Shown: positions 1 through 12,140 of the stretch, in pieces
Position numbering within the stretch: the stretch's first letter is position 1
Layout: every line of letters begins with the position of its first letter
Source of the DNA: Lichenostomus cassidix
Taxonomy: Eukaryota; Chordata; Aves; Passeriformes; Meliphagidae
Reading direction: 5' to 3'
Length of the DNA stretch: 64,000 nucleotides
Assembly: GCA_008360975.2 (NCBI GenBank)
Contig: CM039184.1
Coordinates: forward strand, 49,132,797-49,196,796
The notes under the pieces: model-generated
Database searches by the model: none
What the model saw: only the letters and a program-made list of their open reading frames with translations
Told to the model about the DNA's origin: nothing
Made by a program: the position numbers and the translations under genes

Positions 1-1390
1 GTTTAGAACTGCAAGTAATGGGTCCCAGTCAACTGCTAAGGTAATTGAAAAACAATCATCACTAAAGCAAGGAATTATGTATCTGAATCCTACAATCAAT
101 AAAAAATACACACCTGAACGATGCAAGTAATGGGTGAGAAATTAAAGAGAGCAAAAGGTAAAATCTAAACCTTTCTAAACCATTTTTTGAGATATAAAGC
201 AGCTAACTAACCAGCGTAATTTTGGAAAATGAGTACAAGGATAAACAGTTGGTGTGTGGGAAGAATATTCCTGTTAGTGGTAGATGGCAGTTCTCATTCC
301 GATATAAACCGCAAAGCCAGTCTTGACCTATGTGATGATCTCCACATTTTAGTAATAATTTATATACATATATGTATGATATAAATAACACACATACATG
401 TAGTGACTTTTGTAAACCAAGAAGTATTAACATTCACTGCAGAGTGTAGTATTATTATAAAATATCCAGGCCAATACTGCATTTAAAAACTGTTGAAAAC
501 AGGTTGTTTACTAACAGCTAACTCACAATGAAAACAGATGTGATGTTCTAACACAGCAGAGAGACACAGAAAATGCAAGGCACACAAATTTTTAGTCCTG
601 TTGTCAACTTTTGGAAATAAAATGCTATCTTTGGATTTTAGGTAAGTAAACTAATATTAAGAAACTAATTAATTCTTTGGCACCAAAAATATTTTTATGA
701 AGGGGATTAAAAAATGTTCAGAATGGTAAAACATGAAACAGATCAGAAGTACAAAACTACTGTATTTTTATAAAATTATTTCCACAACATTTCAATTATT
801 TTTCATCCTGGGGTGAACACTTCTGTCAATACTTTTTCCTGGTTTCTTACCTCTGTCTTCCCTGTAAGGGAACAGTTAGTTAATTTTAATTATCAATGTT
901 AACTGGAGATATTTTTTTCAGAATGATACAAATGTAATTTTCCTTTTTTCAGTTACTGTTTGAAACACTGATTTTAGAAAATATTAAATTTTCCTCCTGC
1001 ATTCATAGCACTGTGACAAAACAACAAAGCTGAGTTACCCAGTCCATAAAATATTCAAAAAAGCAGCATACACAATGGTGAATAATCTTCAAACAGTAAA
1101 TACTACATTAAAACCTCTGAAATGTTATATATTCTCTTTATGACTATTCTTACAAATTCCATCTACAGAAACATTCATCTTTGATAGTAATTGGTTCCTC
1201 AGAATTTTATTAAGTGCCATTATTGCAAGTGCTGTCTGCAGACTTGCCAGCACTGCTGAGCCAAGCAATTAAATTATTAGCATTTTAAGTGATGGAGACC
1301 ACTAAATATTGCTATACCTTAATATTTAACAGCATTTAGAACCTATTAAATCTGATCAAATTATGGGCATAGCAAAAAAATCCAAATCTT
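1..1390. other. Anonymous AT-rich DNA
   Basis: I see no gene, RNA or recognisable repeat here. The sequence is AT-rich with stop codons in all frames and only very short open frames. A short alternating TA/CA patch lies near 358-400, too degenerate to call a microsatellite. It reads as intergenic or intronic DNA. Confidence 0.5.
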
Positions 1391-1675
1391 AACAGGTAAG
1401 AAATATGAAGTACTTGTGTTAAAACTCCTGCTATTGGTTTACAGTATTATGTTCACCCAGCTTCAGTGAACTGTAAACATTCCACCATCCTTGCATTTAC
1501 AGTGCTGCTGCTTTTTCAGGGACTATCTCAATCTTACTGCCTATGAACTTTTCTTCCATGGCAAGAACGCGAAAAAGGAAAAAACCTGTGCAATTTATAT
1601 CTCCAGGAATGCTTTTGGCCTATCAGTCTATTAAAGCATGAAGCATCTCTAGCTGTAACCTTTCTACATAAACAG
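1391..1675 (+). repeat. Duplicated 285-bp segment, copy 1
   Basis: This segment matches 3343-3630 along its whole length by eye at roughly 80-85 percent identity, in the same orientation. Both copies begin at the same AACAGGTAAGAAATAT block, and similarity stops abruptly on both sides. The shared landmarks keep their order: TTACAGTATTATGTTCACCC, AACTGTAAACATTCCACCA, GCATTTACAGTGCTGC, CTATGAACTTTTCTTCCA and GGAATGCTTTTGGCC. In this copy the frame starting at the ATG near 1550 reads about 30 codons and ends at a TGA near 1640. The match could be a local segmental duplication or two insertions of an unrecognised repeat family. I do not recognise the family. Confidence 0.75.
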
Positions 1676-3342
1676 TTACCCTCTTTCAACTCTTCAAGTA
1701 ATACCAAGGGTGTGTGTCTGTTTTGAAAAAAAAAGCCACACTATTAAAATGTTGTACAAAGAACTCTGAAGTAGAAAGGTTAAGAAGAACATATCTAGAC
1801 AAGCAAGAAATACTTTCCTAGAAATAGGAAGAAAATAGTGATGTTTTTAAGAAATTATTATTTTAGGAACTTGGTATTTTACCCCATATGCCTTGCATTA
1901 TCTTGCATAGAAGGTTTTCATTGTTGCAATTAAGCTGGCCCAGATTTAGTATCAGCTACTTATTCTGGCAGTTGCTGAATGATTTTCAAAAACTTTTCTT
2001 TTTTCTGTGGTTTTAACTGCTACTCTGGACTGCAGATGAAGTTGTCATAGAAAAATGTGGTGTGACAAATTATTATGTGTTTGGGGAAAAAACAATGGTG
2101 AAAAAGTTGAGAAGGATGCTAGGAAAATGAAAAGGAGAGTATCTGCTGTCAATCAGACACTGGGGAAAACAGTTTTGCTTCCCTACAAATGAAGTCTCAT
2201 GGAAACCCTGTTTATTTGGAGTAAGTCACACTCAGACCTATCCTGGCTCTGAAGTTAAGCTTCCTGTATCTTTTAGCATGGCGAAGTTTCATTTTCTAGC
2301 TCTCTGGGACACAGCAATTGCCATTAGGCTGATATGAACCACTACCTTCAAATTTGGTGTTGCTTTTCCTTCCTTTGCCAGGGACACAGATAGTACCCCT
2401 TGGGGAATATGGGATGGGAGAGTAAGGATGACTTCACAATCTCTTTCTGTAAATAGGAAGCATTAACTACAGCAAAGAAACAAAAAAAAGCCCAACTATT
2501 TCTGTTTAGTTTTCTAAATGCCACCAATTGCAGGACGCAGGAGCATGCTTCTCAGCCAACAAGGGGAGTCTTTTCTCACCTGTCCTAGAGCTTATGCAAA
2601 GTATTCTGGTGGAACAATGGAAAATTAGATATCATTGCTCTGTTTGCCTAAAATATTTAGGGTGATACATTTTCCTTGAGTTTCTTCTGTGGGAATTAAC
2701 AGCATATGCAGGAGTTTGGTCTGACTTGGATTGAAAAAAACCCAACAAATTCCCACTTTCCTGTAACTTCTGCTTTCCTCAACATCACTATGCAGAACAG
2801 TATGTCATGACAGCAGATCATTATAATGATGCAATGTTGTATTTCAACATATATCCCCTTACAGTCCCCATCGAGCTATTTTTAAGTTTGATATCATCAC
2901 TTTCCCTCTTTGGGCCTTACAAAGCAATTAATTTCCCTTTCCTTGCTGTTGGTCCATACTAAAACCCAGACAACTGAAGCTAAAAAGAAACTGGAAAATA
3001 AATCAAAGGAATTTCTAATATTTTGGAGTCATATCCATGTGACTCATACAATTACAATAATAATTCCCCAAGAAGAATCACTATGCTTTTCCTCTTGTCC
3101 ATCTATCAAGCATAAAGATAGCCCAAACATTTCACATGCAGCCCCACCACCACCCAGGAAGACTGCTGCTTTCACAAGGTTATGTTATCAAGCACTATTC
3201 TGAAACATTTTGCCAAATTCTGCTACACTGCCACAGCAAACATCTTTTGATGCAGCAGCTAAGCATATTTTGAAGCAATTCACTGAGTCTTTTGTAAACT
3301 ACACAACCCTATGAATCTAAAATTTAGCCAGCCTCTTGAAAA
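1676..3342. other. Spacer between the two duplicated segments
   Basis: This AT-rich sequence separates the two copies of the 285-bp segment. It holds no recognisable gene or repeat. An open frame of 97 codons near 2910-3203 has no recognisable domain and no coding-like features, so I treat it as chance. Confidence 0.45.
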
Positions 3343-3630
3343 AACAGGTAAGAAATATTAAGTATTTGTGTTAAAACTCCTGCTATGGGTTTACAGTATT
3401 ATGTTCACCCAGCTTCAACAAACTGTAAACATTCCACCACTAGGCATCTGTGCATTTACAGTGCTGCAGGTTTGTCAGGGATGACCACAGTGTCACTGCC
3501 TATGAACTTTTCTTCCACGGCAAGAATGCTAAAACGGAAAAAGCCTGTGCAATTTAAATCTCTGGGAATGCTTTTGGCCAATCAGTCTATTGAAGAACAA
3601 GCATCCCTAGGTATAACCTTATCCTAAGAA
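3343..3630 (+). repeat. Duplicated 285-bp segment, copy 2
   Basis: This is the second copy of the segment at 1391-1675. It carries a continuous frame from 3385 to 3627 (80 codons) that includes the short basic stretch LKRKKPVQF. Copy 1 has the corresponding RKRKKPVQF in the same relative frame but stops about ten codons earlier. Each copy has an AG acceptor-like site (TTTTTCAG in copy 1, TTTGTCAG in copy 2) just upstream of the shared frame, and a CAG/GTAAGA donor-like site at the left end. That could mark an old exon or be coincidence. No protein family is recognised, so no CDS is called. Confidence 0.75.
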
Positions 3631-6600
3631 CACCAGGTGAGAATTGGAAGAATAACTGTCTGGATGCTCACACAGTTCATGCATTTTTTGATGGGGAGCT
3701 ATGATCATTGATTTTGGTGGACATCAGCCTGCAAAAGGGTAAAAATGCTGTTGGAGACTAGGACAACTGGTCTCTTGAAGTTGGGGGCAGCTTCCAGGCA
3801 GATCCCCCCTCTCCCTGATGGGGAGGCCAGCAAAGTAGGGCCACAGCGAAGACTGGAACACTCACTTTTGGATGGGTGAGGAAAAATGCCAAGGTTCACT
3901 CACATAAAATGATAAAACCCTGAAGAAGTTCCACAGGTGCTTTGCTCCTTTCTAATTGTGCATTCTGCAAGGCCAAAGACTGTAAACATTTCTAGATGAA
4001 CCTGCTTACACATATATTATAATCCTTTAGACTTGATTATATGATATACTGTACTGGCAATATTTAGATGCTGTACTATCAATAATTCTAATCATGATGA
4101 CCCACATGATCAGTGTGACACTTCTTGCACCTGACCAAGTCTTCTCTCTACTACTCTGCTACACAAACTGTTTATTTCAATTCAAACAAAAAAGCAACTT
4201 GTTTCACCAAATGGTAACTGGTAATTGTCCAACTGTTTAAAAAGTCCTCGCAGCAAATATTTAGGTAGGACTCATATGTCACTCGTTCATTAAGAACTAT
4301 CATAATATATGTTCAGTAATTCATTTCAATAAATGGCATGAGCTTTTGGTAGAGTGATGAAATAGTGTGGGTGCAAGCTTCAGTCACCTGAGAAATACAG
4401 TTAATCCTTTCAGCCACACCCCCTGAAATACAGTGGTGTCAAAACCATTATTAGTTTCCTTCTCCTACTCCAACTACTGTGATGTTTTAAAGACAGACTT
4501 TACACCTACATTCAGATAGAAGGGTGTAATAGAAGAGTAATTCCTAAGGGGCTTAATTTAATTTAGCCTTTAATGATACTACCAGAATGAAAGATGCAAT
4601 ATAAATAATTCTAGTTTTAGATTTCTGCATTATGTCAGCCCACAGACTGACATATGTGTGTGCTAGCACCTCAAACTAACAGCTTCTCTCTCATTCCATC
4701 TCCTCAAAAGGTGGTCAAGAAAGCTCACTCAGTGGCTGCTATCCTTTCCTATGTTCTCTCCGTACCACAATGCCTTCCTTTAGAGGTGTCTCCAAAGCAG
4801 TTTCTTTTGTGACACCAGGGCTCCAAGGAAGCCACAAGACCAAGAAGAGCTGGGGACCTTAAGGGCTTAGGGCTAAGCAGCCTATGTGTGTACAGAAGCT
4901 GAAACACATGTGGTCCTCAGCCCAAGGGAAAAAAAAGTAGTGTCCAATGAGGGAAACTTCACTTGGAAACCATTCTTTCCTGGGGACTTTCTGCTTTTTC
5001 TTTTCTGCTTTTTCTTTTCTGTTATGCAATGGCAAAAAGAAAAACATACAGATGTGGTAAAATGCTCTTAGTAGTCTTTAGTAGCTGGTCAAAGTGATCA
5101 CACGGAGTTATGAGAAGAATTCAGAGGTCCAATGCATGGAAGGCAGCACATCACTAGGAGAAGGATATGGTATAAAATAACCAATATTTAGAACTACAGT
5201 CTTGAAATGTACTTGGCTCAGAAATGCTCCCTTATTTTTCCCACTGCAGTTTTTCCTTCATCTGCTGATCTGGAAAAGACTGCTGGCTCCTCTCCTGGTG
5301 AGCCTGTTGAGGCTATTGACCCTGCTCATCTGGCAGAAGCACATGACTGTTTGGGGCATTTGTGTGTCTTGTGCAGAACCCCAAACCACTGCAGAACCTT
5401 CTTTGGGAGATGAAGGCAGGTGTCACAAAAGGTGGCCCAAGAACAGTAATGACACTTCTTTTGTAAAACCAGCCTATTTTCTGCTTTTGATGGACACCAT
5501 TAGATAATCTTAAATTATAGCAGATAATCACCACTAATTTTAATAAGGTTACAAAATAATTGTTATTAAAGTGACAGACAGGCTGGCCAATACTAAGGCT
5601 CTTTCTTGACCCAAATATTGGAATTCATCATACTCATGCTTTCAGTGACAGTTATTTTTCTGTCATTGCTCTCCAGCAAATAAACCCCACGAAAGTCAAA
5701 CTGTAATTTTAAAGTGCATATACACTTAACTCCCAGAACTGTTATTAACAGCACTGAAGAAATCAGACTGCTTACAGATGCATTTAAATGTATTAAAATT
5801 ATTCTTTATTTTAAATAAAGCAGGAAACAAACTTTCCATTGAAAGATACCATTTCAGAGCATGAGTTTAATGCACCCTGAGTTATGTACACTGACTTCAC
5901 CCTTTTAATGGATCAGCCTTTCTAGGGGTGTGGTTTCATGCTACACTTAATCTGTTATTGCAGGCTACTGCTGAAAGGGGAGGTCCTGTTCTCTCCTGCT
6001 CCCCCCTCCCCTTGCTCTAATATTGAGCAGCTGAACAGAATGAGTCAGATCAGCTTCCTGATCTGACCAAAAAATGAGTATTTTTGGTGGGTTAGCAATT
6101 CTGACCATTCAGTGAGCTGATCCAAAGGTTCCAAATCATTCTAGGACCGAATAATTCTTCAGTCAAACAAAGGAGACACAAAACGGGCAAGGAGGAAGCA
6201 AGGTCAAAATGTTTCCTCTCAACACCAGTCTGTATCAATCCAACTCTCACTGTACTGCTCCCACCTCTGCTGCACTTGTTTATCAGACTCTTCTCTGAGA
6301 TGACCCTATACTCTAAGTTCACAGAAAATTAACCCAATTTTAAAGAAGTGTCTCCTCTTCCCCTTTTTTCCCCCACATTCCTTCTCCACTGCCCTAGTTC
6401 TCATTTGTTCATAGGGTAAAGTAGTGCAACCAGTTCACCCAGCAAAAAGCTTTTGGTGGTTTGGGTTTTTTCTGCTGGGATTAATTTTCTGCTGCTTAGA
6501 GCAGAGTTAGCCACAGGCACCTGTTATCACAACCAAGAGAGAAACAGAAAACGGGACAGCAAGAAGCTGTTAATTTGGTTCAAAAGGTGTAACATTGAAA

Positions 6601-8020
6601 CCGAAGGTTACTGGCACTTCACCATGAAGCATGGCAACTTAATTTCAACCCACCTCCATCAGTAGTGTGAACTAAAGAGATCATATTTACAGAGCAGTGG
6701 CTCAGGAATACTCAGGTGCTCTCTCCTCTGATAAGCAACCAGTTGGTTTATTAGTAAAGTACAGAAAGTTTTCCTAGAACATGAATCTGGTTGCACTAAG
6801 AGCAAAATACAGCTTCACATGCTTTTCTAAGCTAGTCCAAAGTTTAATGACACCTCAGTCATCTAAAACTAAAGAGTCATCTTTAGGGCCAATATACTTT
6901 AGAAGTCTTACCACTGAAACAGGCTCCATGGCTTCTTGCTTGATAGGGACTGGGTCAAACATTAGCATCTTCTTTATACACCTCTTCTTATGCCTCTGAT
7001 GTCCTGCCCTGCTGGGGAAAGACAAGGTGTTAGAAAGCCTCAGGAAATACCCTAATCAATTTTCTGTATTGTAGAGAACTTACTGTTTCATCACATTAAT
7101 GTGAATGTTTATCCATCTCTAACGCAGATTTTTAAATCTTTGACTGAATTTATTGCAAGTTTTGTCTTTCCAACTTGCTATTGAAACAAAGGGACATCTG
7201 CTCATTTTAATGAAAGTTAATTTGAATTTTTGTTGTGCATGTCAACACACCAAGACCACAGAATTTTCGCTTCCATTAGCTGTCAAGTGTTTTAACATAT
7301 CACAGTTTAAACCAGGCATTTGTCATCAGCATTACAACCTCAGAATAATCTGGTTTATACAAGTGAGCTGATTCTGGAGAGGATCTCTCTTTCCTAGGAG
7401 TCCTAATAGAAATGCTCAATAATTCACACACAATGACACTGATATCAATGCAAAGAAAAGACAGTAATTCAAGACTAACTTGGACTACATTCAACATGCT
7501 ACAATGACTTAACAGAAGAAATGTATCAGTTATTATGACATAATAGATTTACTGACAATTCAACAACTATTTGTGCTAACTGTGCAAAATAAAAGCACTT
7601 TAAAAAATCTGCTTGCATTCTGTGCAGCTTCAGGGCTTTTTTTTCTATGGTGTTCAAGCCTACTTATCCAATCTCTAAATACCTGAAATGAAAGTATTTA
7701 GCACAAAGCATGTCATAACTGTCACACTACACATTTGCCATGGTCATCTTGGAAAGATACTGTGAAGAAAAGGAGATAATCTTTGCTCTTCTGGTCAAAG
7801 ACAGAAGGGTACACAGAGCAACTAAGGGGAAGCAAGGGGAAGTTGTTTGCAGTGACATTTAGATGTTGCCAAGCTGTTTATAAATCACTCGAGGTTATGC
7901 ATTATCTGACTGATGTTAAAGGACCAAGTTCTGACTGTACACCGTAGACTTCACAGCCCTGCCTGGAAGCGGCAAAACCTCTATTAAGATGTGAGGACAA
8001 AAGCAAATGACAGAAATTCA
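3631..8020. other. Anonymous AT-rich DNA
   Basis: No gene, RNA or clear transposon is visible in this 4.4-kb stretch. All open frames are at or below about 100 codons and none shows a recognisable domain. A short pyrimidine-rich patch lies at about 6350-6395. A GTTTGGGTTTTTTCTGCTGG run near 6460 loosely resembles the start of avian ERVL LTRs but extends too little to call. Confidence 0.45.
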
Positions 8021-8026
8021 GTTTGG

Positions 8027-8041
8027 CCAGTAGATGTCACT
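8027..8041 (+). promoter_or_regulatory. Candidate CTCF binding motif, plus orientation
   Basis: CCAGTAGATGTCACT fits the vertebrate CTCF core consensus CCASYAGRKGGCRSY at 14 of 15 positions; the one departure is T for G inside the GGC. It is upstream of the CpG island and faces it. Core matches at this level also arise by chance, so occupancy is only inferred. Confidence 0.35.
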
Positions 8042-8079
8042 GGAAAGAAGCAAATACAGCCAGACTCCACCGTCCGCAA

Positions 8080-8420
8080 CTCACCCCGCGGGATAAGCGG
8101 AAGGCTCACCAACAGATTTGTAGCTGTGGCTGGGAAATTCTCCCAGAAATGCAAATGAACGTTTTAAGATGTACCTACTCAAATTAACACAATTGTAGTG
8201 AGCCTACACTAATGAAAAATCTTGCAATTAACGTGTGTTTATAGATCAGAATTTGTTAAGAGCTTCCAGACAAAGACAGCATGAGCTGTTACAAGTCTGC
8301 TATTAATTATTCAGGTATATGAATAAAGTTCAAAGACTTCTGGAAATTTATTACAACAGTGTGCATTTTGCATAATGGAAACAAACAACTAGCAGAAGAA
8401 AATTATAGTATCTTCATAAT
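8080..8420. promoter_or_regulatory. Enhancer-like non-coding stretch with octamer motif
   Basis: The stretch has a perfect POU octamer ATGCAAAT at 8149-8156, TAATTA-type homeodomain cores near 8304 and several AATTAA/ATTAAC elements. It has no simple repeat and no transposon similarity. That texture is typical of vertebrate conserved non-coding elements. Conservation cannot be judged from one sequence. Exact octamers also occur near 10882, 34366 and 52214, roughly what chance allows in 64 kb, so the motif alone is weak evidence. Confidence 0.25.
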
Positions 8421-8954
8421 TCTTCTTACAGGCCTGACAAAAACAAATCACAAAACTGAAGTGAAACAAATAATGCAGCTTAATGCAATTTCCAGTTTAG
8501 ACCTAGTATGTAGTTTTAGTTCGGGAGCAGTCACGTGAGATGCCTTTGCTAAACGTTGTGATAATTCCATAAATACCTTAAGTATGTTTGTGAGAAGGTT
8601 ATTAATTATACTACTTTCTTTGAATGGTTATCTTTTAGATAACTTTTATCTAGTTACCCTTTTCAGGTTTTTAACATTTCACATAGCTAGAACTAACATT
8701 TCAGAATACTGACTTCCCAGAAATATATCCACATATCTATGCATCATTCATGTTTTCACACATTTACATGCATTGTGAAAACAGAAAAGCTGTACTTTTA
8801 GACATTAAAAATGTTTACAGTAAAATGTGGCCACTCAGAGCTCCTACATAAGAATTTAGAACTAATTCCTTTAAGGTTTCCAGAAACTTTTGATTTTTTA
8901 GTTTATATGCACATAAATAAAATGACACACTTATCTGTACTTTAGTGAAGGAAT

Positions 8955-9387
8955 AAAGGAAGGAAGGAGAAAAGAAAAAAAAGAAAAGAAAAAAGGAAAG
9001 GAAAGGAAAGGAAAGGAAAGGAAAGGAAAGGAAAGGAAAGGAAAGGAAAGGAAAGGAAAGGAAAGGAAAGGAAAGGAAAGGAAAGGAAAGGAAAGGAAAG
9101 GAAAGGAAAGGAAAGGAAAGGAAAGGAAAGGAAAGGAAAGGAAAGGAAAGGAAAGGAAAGGAAAGAAATAGGAGAGAGAGAAGAAAGAAAAAGAGAGAGA
9201 GGGAAAGAGAGAAAGAGAGAGAGAAAGAGATAGAAAGAGAGAGAGAAAGAGAGAAAGAGAGAAAGAGAGAAAGAGAGAAAGAGAGAAAGAGAGAAAGAGA
9301 GAAAGAGAGAAAGAGAGAAAGAGAGAAAGAGAGAAAGAGAGAAAGAGAGAAAGAGAGAAAGAGAAAGAGAGAAAGAGAAAGAGAGAA

Positions 9388-9418
<31 letters not shown>

Positions 9419-9443
9419 GAGAAAGGAGAGAGAGAGAAGAAAG

Positions 9444-9502
<59 letters not shown>

Positions 9503-9507
9503 AGAAA

Positions 9508-9548
<41 letters not shown>

Positions 9549-9557
9549 AAAAGAAAA
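8955..9557 (+). repeat. Homopurine microsatellite, (GGAAA)n then (GAAAGA)n/(GAAA)n
   Basis: The plus strand is almost only A and G for about 600 bases, with pyrimidine interruptions at 9169 and 9231. From about 8994 to 9165 it is a clean GGAAA pentamer array. It then becomes GA-rich, with GAGAGAAA units to about 9430, and finally a GAAA tetramer array to 9557. The three blocks suggest successive expansions from one purine-rich seed. The 215-codon open frame on the minus strand (Leu, Phe and Ser only) is a by-product. Long mirror-symmetric homopurine tracts can form triplex H-DNA, and array length in an assembly is often unreliable. Confidence 0.95.
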
Positions 9558-9599
9558 TAGTAAGAAAAGTTTGTTCTAAGTAAATGCAATGATGCTCTT

Positions 9600-12088
9600 C
9601 TCTTCAGTATTTTTAATAACTTTAAAGCTGTATTTTCTTCAGTTTAAGAATTACTCCTTTTCACCTTTTACTCCAAGAAAGTGTGTTAAAAGACTTGATA
9701 CACATTTCACATTTCAGTGTTTCCTGAGGTAGCTCTTAATTACTGCGAAGGAATTAAACTGACACAGACAACAGAAGTACAACTCCAAACAAAAGTGAAA
9801 AGTAATTCTCAATCTTTCTCAAGTGCAGTCATCTAAGAACAACAGAGAAAAATGCTACTTTTATGTAAGTTTATTATGCTGCATCACAGTATAGAAATCA
9901 AGCACTTCTTTATCATGTTACTCTCAAGCAGTAGGTTTTTTCCCCCATTTGATAGTGACTGGAAACCAATTTTTAAGAAAGGAAAATTAATTAAGATGTA
10001 ACACTTGGTCCTGTAGGACTGTTACAGAGTCAATATAAGCCAGCTCTGGATTTGGCATTTAAAATTTAGCTCAAAAGGACATTTTTCTAAGGCTGTAAAT
10101 ACATTCACAAAAGACAGATCTCTTTGTATTTAAAAATAACGCTACAAACTGATAGCTTGGACCACACTCATGAAGAGATACGTGCACGTACACTCACACA
10201 AACAAACCACGGTACTTCTACTGAAGAAGCATGTGGGTTTTTTTCCAGTATATTTGTAAAATCATGCCTACTAACTCAAAACTTCTCAGTCTCACTTTCC
10301 TAAACATTTGAGAAGGGGGCAATAGGGAAGGTAAACAATTTTATCTGTTTCTATTACAGAGGAATGAAAAAACAGTTGGGTTCTACTTTACAAAGTGATT
10401 CCAGAATACGCTTGTTTGAAAGCCTGCAAATTGTTTGGTGTACAGAAATAATTTACAGAAAATCAAAATACCATCTCTCACTCCTGAGGTGCTCCAGAAA
10501 AACCTCTGAGGTGACAACAATACACTCATGTTGAATTTATTTATTAAAAAGTAAGAGTCTCTGTCTTTCACTTTATTAGGGGAACTATTTTGCATTAAAG
10601 GGTTTTCTCATGTGAGGTAAAAGAATTTAAAATGCATGTAATCTGAAACTAAATAATTAACTGCAATCCGGGAAGCAAACATTCCACCCTCTCTTTTTTT
10701 TGCTCTCCCTTTTTTTTCTCCTAACAAGCCACCCAGTTTTACTTTCTTGCCTCCTCCCATTCACTCCACCCTGTGGATCTCTGCCAAGTCAGTCCAACTT
10801 GTCCAAACAGGACACAGTTTTTGATAAGATTTCACTCACACCCTGTACTTCAGAAAGACGAATGAAGCAACTGGGTTTTGTATGCAAATAAGGACAGGTG
10901 CAAGGTAAAGTCCAGGCAAAGTCCCTCAGTATTCTCCTATCTGAAGTCCAGTCAGGACAGCAAGCCAGGAACAACACAAACTCTACCCTTTGTGATCAAA
11001 TATATAGCAAGGTATCCATTCCAGAAGGGAAGTTCACTATCGTTAGAGCTCATCATCTTGTCAGGATTGAAGACTTCACAATATTAACTTCCTGACAGGT
11101 GTATGGTTTATTGTTTCAGAGACATAATTCAGATTAAATGAAAGCTTAAAAGTACTTAAACGTATATTCTGACAATAAGGGCTTGTATAGATTATTTACT
11201 CTGGGTGAAATGTGCTAAGTGGTTAAAGAATGCACCCAGATTACACATCTGCACTGCACAGCAGCTGGAAAAGGGCAACCGCAGTGCAGCTACTCCCAGC
11301 AGCTCTGAACATCTACCTTCAAGGTCCACCAACTCTGCAGACCTGTTATGAAAGGAAAGGGTGGGGTACAGGCCAGTTTTGAGTGTGCACATCCAACAAC
11401 AAAGGTTCATTCTAACATAAAGCCTGTGCCCTCAATAAATACCTGGAAGAGCAGTCAGTGAGTGACTTCAGTTGCAGACAGGGGGGTGGTGACCATACAT
11501 TTTGCCCCTTTTCACTCTGCCTGAAAACACATACAGGGTTTATCTCCTCAGTCTTTGTGCCTGGGGGAAGCAAAGGAGTACCACCCCATGTACACTAAGT
11601 CTTTGTCTAGAAGCTTCAAGGTATGATTGTTATTGTCAGTGTAATTACAAAATAATGTAATGATATCTGCTAAATTAGCACTGCATGAGTGCCCTCTACA
11701 AAGAACTGCAGCTCCAGCAGCTCTGTTTGTATCCAGCAGCCACCATTAAGTCATGTTGCAAAAGCTCTTCAGTCCAAGCACTTTGGGACTCAGATTGCTG
11801 CTCTGAAACTATGACTTCTGTGAGCCTGAAGCCAAACCTCTCCTGATACAAGGAGAAGCAATATTATCAGAAGATTCTCCAATCTTCTGATGAAATCCAA
11901 AAAGAAAGGGAGGTTTTCCGAACCCAGGTGAGAAGCAGTCTTCAGTGGAACCTTGAAAGAGTTTGACAGAGGAACCAGTTTCTGAGACCAACATTGAAGG
12001 TTTTCCAGCACTAGTAACGTGTTTGCTGTAAGCAAACTGTACCAGTTGCTCATCAAGACCTGAGTCAGCAAGAAATGTGTTTCTAAAG
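9600..12088. other. Anonymous AT-rich DNA
   Basis: I see no supported gene or transposon. Pyrimidine runs occur near 10690-10725. Small open frames on both strands near 10700-11410 lack any recognisable domain. Confidence 0.45.
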
Positions 12089-12140
12089 TTCCATTAACTT
12101 TAATGGGAAGTAAGCAAGTGCTTAACTGCACTTGACCCCA
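12089..12140. repeat. Trace of ancient amniote interspersed repeat
   Basis: CCATTAACTTTAATGGGAAG followed by TAAGCAAGTGCTTAACTGCA closely resembles a widespread old amniote repeat (CCATTGACTTCAATGGGAGT, then TTAAGCACGTGCTTAA) that I know from turtle and bird genomes. Only the central palindromic part is recognisable. I cannot assign a family name with confidence. Confidence 0.35.

Noticed and set aside
6455..6505. Resemblance to the start of an avian ERVL LTR (TTTTTTCTGCTGGGATTAAT)
   Set aside because: The similarity covers only about 30 bases and none of the later LTR landmarks follow.
8942..9589. 215-codon open frame on the minus strand made mostly of Leu, Phe and Ser
   Set aside because: It is the translation of the homopurine microsatellite, where pyrimidine-only codons on the other strand cannot form stops.
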